Below, piece by piece: positions 61,122-64,000 of a DNA stretch of 64,000 nt. The stretch is taken from positions 3,035,912 to 3,099,911 of the forward strand of contig NC_034013.1 of assembly GCF_000346465.2 (NCBI RefSeq), given 5' to 3'. Both the position numbers and the translations under genes were made by a program. Source of the DNA: Prunus persica. Taxonomy: Eukaryota; Streptophyta; Magnoliopsida; Rosales; Rosaceae. Below the pieces are notes generated by a model that saw only the letters and a list, made by a program, of their open reading frames with translations, made no database searches and was not told the DNA's origin. The stretch's first letter is position 1. Every line of letters starts with the position of its first letter.

Positions 61122-62094
61122 TTCTAAATGTTCCAACTCTCTAAATAGAGATTATCCACGCCCTACTGTAAAATAACGCTCCATTGGAGGTTATAATCCA
61201 CATTCTCACATAATAAAAGCCCCATGAAGTGGCTTGGGTACCCAAAAGCAAATGAATGCTTATAATTGATGCATGCGCATGCACATGAGAATTGTGAGAT
61301 TATGAATTGATGAATGACAATTTTTGATTTTGGAGTAGCTACTCAAATCATCAATGGGCTGTGTTGATTGGAACCACGTTCAATTATTAAATGTCGACAA
61401 TATCATTGGCCAAAATGGAACGAGGTAATTCCATTATAAATGAGAATGAACGTGAAAGAACAAACCCACAATACGAACCCCAAAATTTGTTAATACTGAA
61501 AGTTATACTTGGGTGTTCGGAATAAAAGGGAATATACTTACTTTGTATGACACACTGTTTCTGGCAGAAACAAGGAATGTTGGGTTTTCTCCATATTTAC
61601 AGATTCAATTGTGCCCCCCCTTATTACACAATTACGGAGACCAACATATTATCTTTAAGGGTTATTAAATGCACAGAGCATATCGCCAGAAGCGATTCCC
61701 TAAAGATGTATAAATAGCTGGGTTAAAGCTATATAATGTGTCATAAAGTTTAATCCCTTTTTAGACAAAATCCGTTGAGAGTATTGACATTGCATAAAGC
61801 AAGTCCCTAAAGGACATGTGCTTGAAGCACAAAATTTGTACTCAATATTAATATGCATAAATTACCTCAGTGAGTACATTGATTATAATGTGATTGCAAC
61901 ACATTAAAGGTTCTGCAGAATTCACGAAATATTTGTCTCGATCGAGCATTATGCCAACGAGATTCTTGCTTATACTAAGAGAGTTTTATCCGTTGGTCCT
62001 TAAATGTTTTTCCGGAAGTATACTAGACTAGCTAGAGCTCAGCTCCATCACCACCACTTTGGGATGGCTAGTCATAAATTTTTCAGGGGGAGAT

Positions 62095-62550
62095 ATTCAT
62101 CAGGGGGAGCGTGGTTTTAATAAAGACCTCCATACACTGTACTCTTTTTCCTTCATCCAGGTTTTTATCCCACTGGGTTTTTCCTGGTAAGGTTTTAACG
62201 AGGCAGTGTCGCTCAAGATTGACTCACAGAAGCAGTGTCAACTACGATATTCAGAAAGGTGATCAACAGTATGACTTAAAGATATTTTGCCGAGCATCAG
62301 GGGGAGCGCGCTATCAATAAAGATCTTCAAACACTGTACTCTTTTTCCTTCGTCCAGGTTTTTATCCCACTGGGTTTTTCCTGGCAAGGTTTTAACGAGG
62401 CAGTGTCGCACGCGCGTCAATATACATAGAATTTTATGTTACACATGATTATGTACTCTTTTTCCCTTTGACCAGTTTTTGTCCCACTGGGTTTTTACTG
62501 GCAAGGTTTTTAACGAGACATATTCTGTATCATTTGTGGTCTCCAAGGGG
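62095..62550 (+). repeat. 3' noncoding region with repeated GTACTCTTTTTCC blocks
   Basis: Three blocks begin near 62137, 62335 and 62452. Each has TACTCTTTTTCC, then CCCACTGGGTTTTT, then AAGGTTTTAACGAG. Two are preceded by CATCAGGGGGAGCG. This pattern is common just before the polypurine tract of plant Copia elements. Confidence 0.65.
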
Positions 62551-62553
62551 GAG

Positions 62554-62729
62554 TGTTGTAAAAGTGGAGTCCCCAAAATGCCCCCAAAATGCCTATAAAT
62601 ACTTCCCCTTTCTACTTGTAAATGAATACACGGAAACATTGAATACAAATCAGTTTCTCTACTTTGATATCTCAATTCTCTCCCTTCAATTTCCCAATTC
62701 CCTCTCTCCAATTCCTGTAGTTTCTAACA
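62554..62729 (+). repeat. 3' LTR of the gene-capturing retrotransposon
   Basis: 176 bp. Equals the 5' LTR plus an 11-bp duplication in the CCCCAAAATGCC stretch. Confidence 0.88.
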
Positions 62730-63002
62730 ATAGATAATTGACTAAATAAACATTCTCCAAAGTTTCAATAAAAATTTCTAAGTTTTTCTTACAATTTCCT
62801 TGGTTTTTATTCAATTTTTATCGATATCGATAATATCCTGATATTTCCATCGAAATTTCCATATTTTTGGACTACCGATATTTCCGATATCATCGATATT
62901 TTAGACCTTGATGGGGACTTGGTTATGGAATATTCTTTCCCGAAAAAAAAAAAGTTATGGAATATTCTTAGGGCTTCTACAAATGGTGAGTGACGTTTAG
63001 AC

Positions 63003-63173
63003 ATGTTATGGGGTTGCTTGGTGCAGTCTGTATTTTGGAACATTTGGCTAGAGTGTAACAGGAGGATTTTTGATGAGTATGAGGGAGTGGGTGTTGGCGA
63101 ATTATGGGATAGAGTTAAATTCTGGGCAGCTCTATGGGCTTCTGCCACTTCAGATTTCAAAGATTATTCTTGC
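63003..63173 (+). pseudogene. LINE ORF C-terminal fragment, plus strand
   Basis: Reads LWGCLVQSVFWNIWLECNRR, then a LWDRVKFWAALWAS phrase and DFKDYS. This is the tail that follows the zf-RVT domain in many plant LINE reverse transcriptase proteins. It is on the opposite strand from the zf-RVT fragment that starts directly after it, so the two parts have been rearranged or come from two copies. A-rich sequence lies just upstream (62942-62953). Confidence 0.6.
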
Positions 63174-63754
63174 TCCACTACAGTCTTGACCTCCCTCAAC
63201 AAGGTCCACCAAAGACTTAATGAAAAGGGGCACTGTAAAAAAAGATGATCCACGCTTTCCTCACTCATTTTGCATAGAACACACCAATGTGGAGACAAAT
63301 ACATGTACGGTCTTCGTCTTTGGACACGATCAGATGTGTTTACTTTCCCATGGACCACCAACCAGACAAGAACTTTAACCTCAGGATGAGATTTGGCCTT
63401 CCATATTAGAGAATAAGGGGAAAAGGCCTCTGCCATCCCATTGTTGAGAAGAAAAGAGCGAAAAGATTTGCACGAAAAAGACCCTGATCCCTCGAGCTCA
63501 CACCATCTCCTGTCCAATCTGGAAGGAGACAATCTAATTCCGTCAAGAATGTCCAGCATCTTGATCACCTCAGCTAACTCCCTCTCATTTAGATTCCTCC
63601 TAAATCCAAAGTCCCAATTATAAGGGAACACCTGAATGTCCACGAAACAAGAAAAGTCCCAATTATAAGGGAACACCTGAATGTCCACGAAACAAGAAAT
63701 GCATAAGAAGTGCTTCGTAGACAGCGTGAAAAATCTTGGAAAAATATCCTTCAA
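63164..63754 (-). pseudogene. LINE (non-LTR retrotransposon) zf-RVT fragment
   Basis: 196 codons without start context. The central part shows the zf-RVT pattern: SYSLIWKAKSHPEVKVLVWL-like (here with PYS), VNTSDRVQRRRPYMYLSP, then CVLCKMSEESVDHLFLQCPF with the Cys/His ligands and SLSLWW. It lacks the upstream endonuclease and RT domains. A 45-bp in-frame tandem duplication near the start (63608-63652 and 63653-63697) repeats the 15 residues CFVDIQVFPYNWDFS/G. Confidence 0.75.
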
Positions 63755-63898
63755 AACCCCTTACTTTTGTGGCTCTCTTGGCCTGCTAGTGGATTGATGG
63801 TCTTGTCTGGCCTCTCTTTTCGATGCAAGTCATTTTCGAAATACCAGAACAAAATCTAACGGCAAGTTCCAGGAATTCTTGTTGCTAACATTTTTTAT

Positions 63899-64000
63899 TC
63901 AATTAAGAAACAATTTGCACGTCTTTACAACAGCAGAACCAAACTTATCCTCATCTTCCCAACAAGGGGTTGCAGAACCAGGTGTTCTGTGACACTCAGA
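63899..64000 (-). CDS. Possible last coding exon of an unidentified gene, cut by the window edge
   Basis: Reading in from the right edge on the minus strand, one frame is open for 33 codons to a TGA at 63899-63901. It includes PGSATPCWEDEDKFGSAVVK and ends KTCKLFLN. AATAAA lies just downstream on the same strand (about 63892-63897), fitting a 3' UTR. I do not recognise the protein. A chance open stretch of this length is quite possible; the composition (W-E-D-E-D, no low complexity) is the reason for listing it. Confidence 0.3.
   Translation of the reverse strand, partial: SECHRTPGSATPCWEDEDKFGSAVVKTCKLFLN

Larger units (their letters stand above)
56491..62729 (+). mobile_element. Young non-autonomous LTR retrotransposon with captured host gene pieces
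   Basis: Short LTRs at 56491-56655 (165 bp) and 62554-62729 (176 bp) both start TGTTGTAAAAGTGGAGTCC and end TAGTTTCTAACA. ATAGA flanks both sides (56486-56490 and 62730-62734). The LTRs differ by about two substitutions and one 11-bp duplication. A purine-rich CCAAGGGGGAG precedes the 3' LTR. The 3' interior (about 62095-62550) repeats a CATCAGGGGGAG plus GTGTACTCTTTTTCC-type phrase common at Copia 3' ends. No gag, integrase or RT is visible in the 6.2 kb, so it must move with help from another element. Its 5' interior holds host gene sequence (56786-57936). Confidence 0.85.
55789..62910. mobile_element. ATATCGAT-rich hAT-like MITE, split by an LTR retrotransposon
   Basis: The left end CATAGTCTGAAATATCGAT and the right end (complement CAAGGTCTAAAATATCGAT) are inverted repeats. 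ATGGGGAC lies on both sides (55781-55788 and 62911-62918), an 8-bp TSD. Both subterminal parts are full of ATATCGATA-type words (55800-55990 and 62820-62900). Its own length without the insertion is about 880 bp. No transposase is visible. Confidence 0.8.

Overview
This window is plant nuclear DNA. The evidence is genes split by many GT-AG introns, plant-type proteins (IWS1 and a GBF-class bZIP), and a dense mix of plant LTR retrotransposons, CACTA, hAT and Harbinger-like elements. A fragment of a polyol/sorbitol transporter gene and the style of the repeats suggest a woody rosid, perhaps Rosaceae. That taxonomic guess is inference only.

Two host genes look intact. At 2094-6568 (minus) an 11-exon gene encodes a 483-residue IWS1/SPN1-type transcription elongation factor. 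At 47228-54956 (plus), with 5' UTR exons from about 45869, a 12-exon gene encodes a 409-residue G-box-binding bZIP of the bZIP16/68 type. They are divergently oriented. Their 5' UTR/first-intron regions are visibly homologous to each other in inverted orientation, so they look like the two arms of an old divergent promoter now about 39 kb apart.

The gap between them is almost all transposons, and target-site duplications (TSDs) let the layers be read. Harbinger-like elements occupy 7032-10160 (holding four copies of a (TA)n-associated MITE) and 10666-11744. A Copia LTR copy starts at 12166. A second Copia element starts at 15589, reaches its pol remnants at 39390-42440, and ends in a truncated 3' LTR at 42459-42544. 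Its 5' LTR is split by a Gypsy-type LTR (16847-20605, TSD AATTA) and by a 12.4 kb CACTA transposon (20946-33346, TSD ATC). The CACTA carries pseudogenes for a TNP2-like transposase and a Transposase_24-type protein, and is itself hit by a Cassandra LTR containing 5S rRNA-like sequence and by two solo LTRs. A hAT element (34226-37619) sits in the Copia interior. LTR debris fills 42545-45482.

The bZIP gene has three independent insertions of one solo LTR family in its introns, each with its own 5-bp TSD, plus a MITE. Downstream, an 8-bp-TSD element (55789-62910) is split by a young non-autonomous LTR retrotransposon (56491-62729, TSD ATAGA, nearly identical LTRs). That retrotransposon carries exon 1 of a polyol transporter, probably a piece of a microsomal glutathione S-transferase 3 gene, and a sequence ending in AATAAA plus an A17 tract. 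I consider this gene-capturing retroelement the most interesting object here. The right edge holds LINE fragments in opposite orientations and what may be the last exon of another minus-strand gene.
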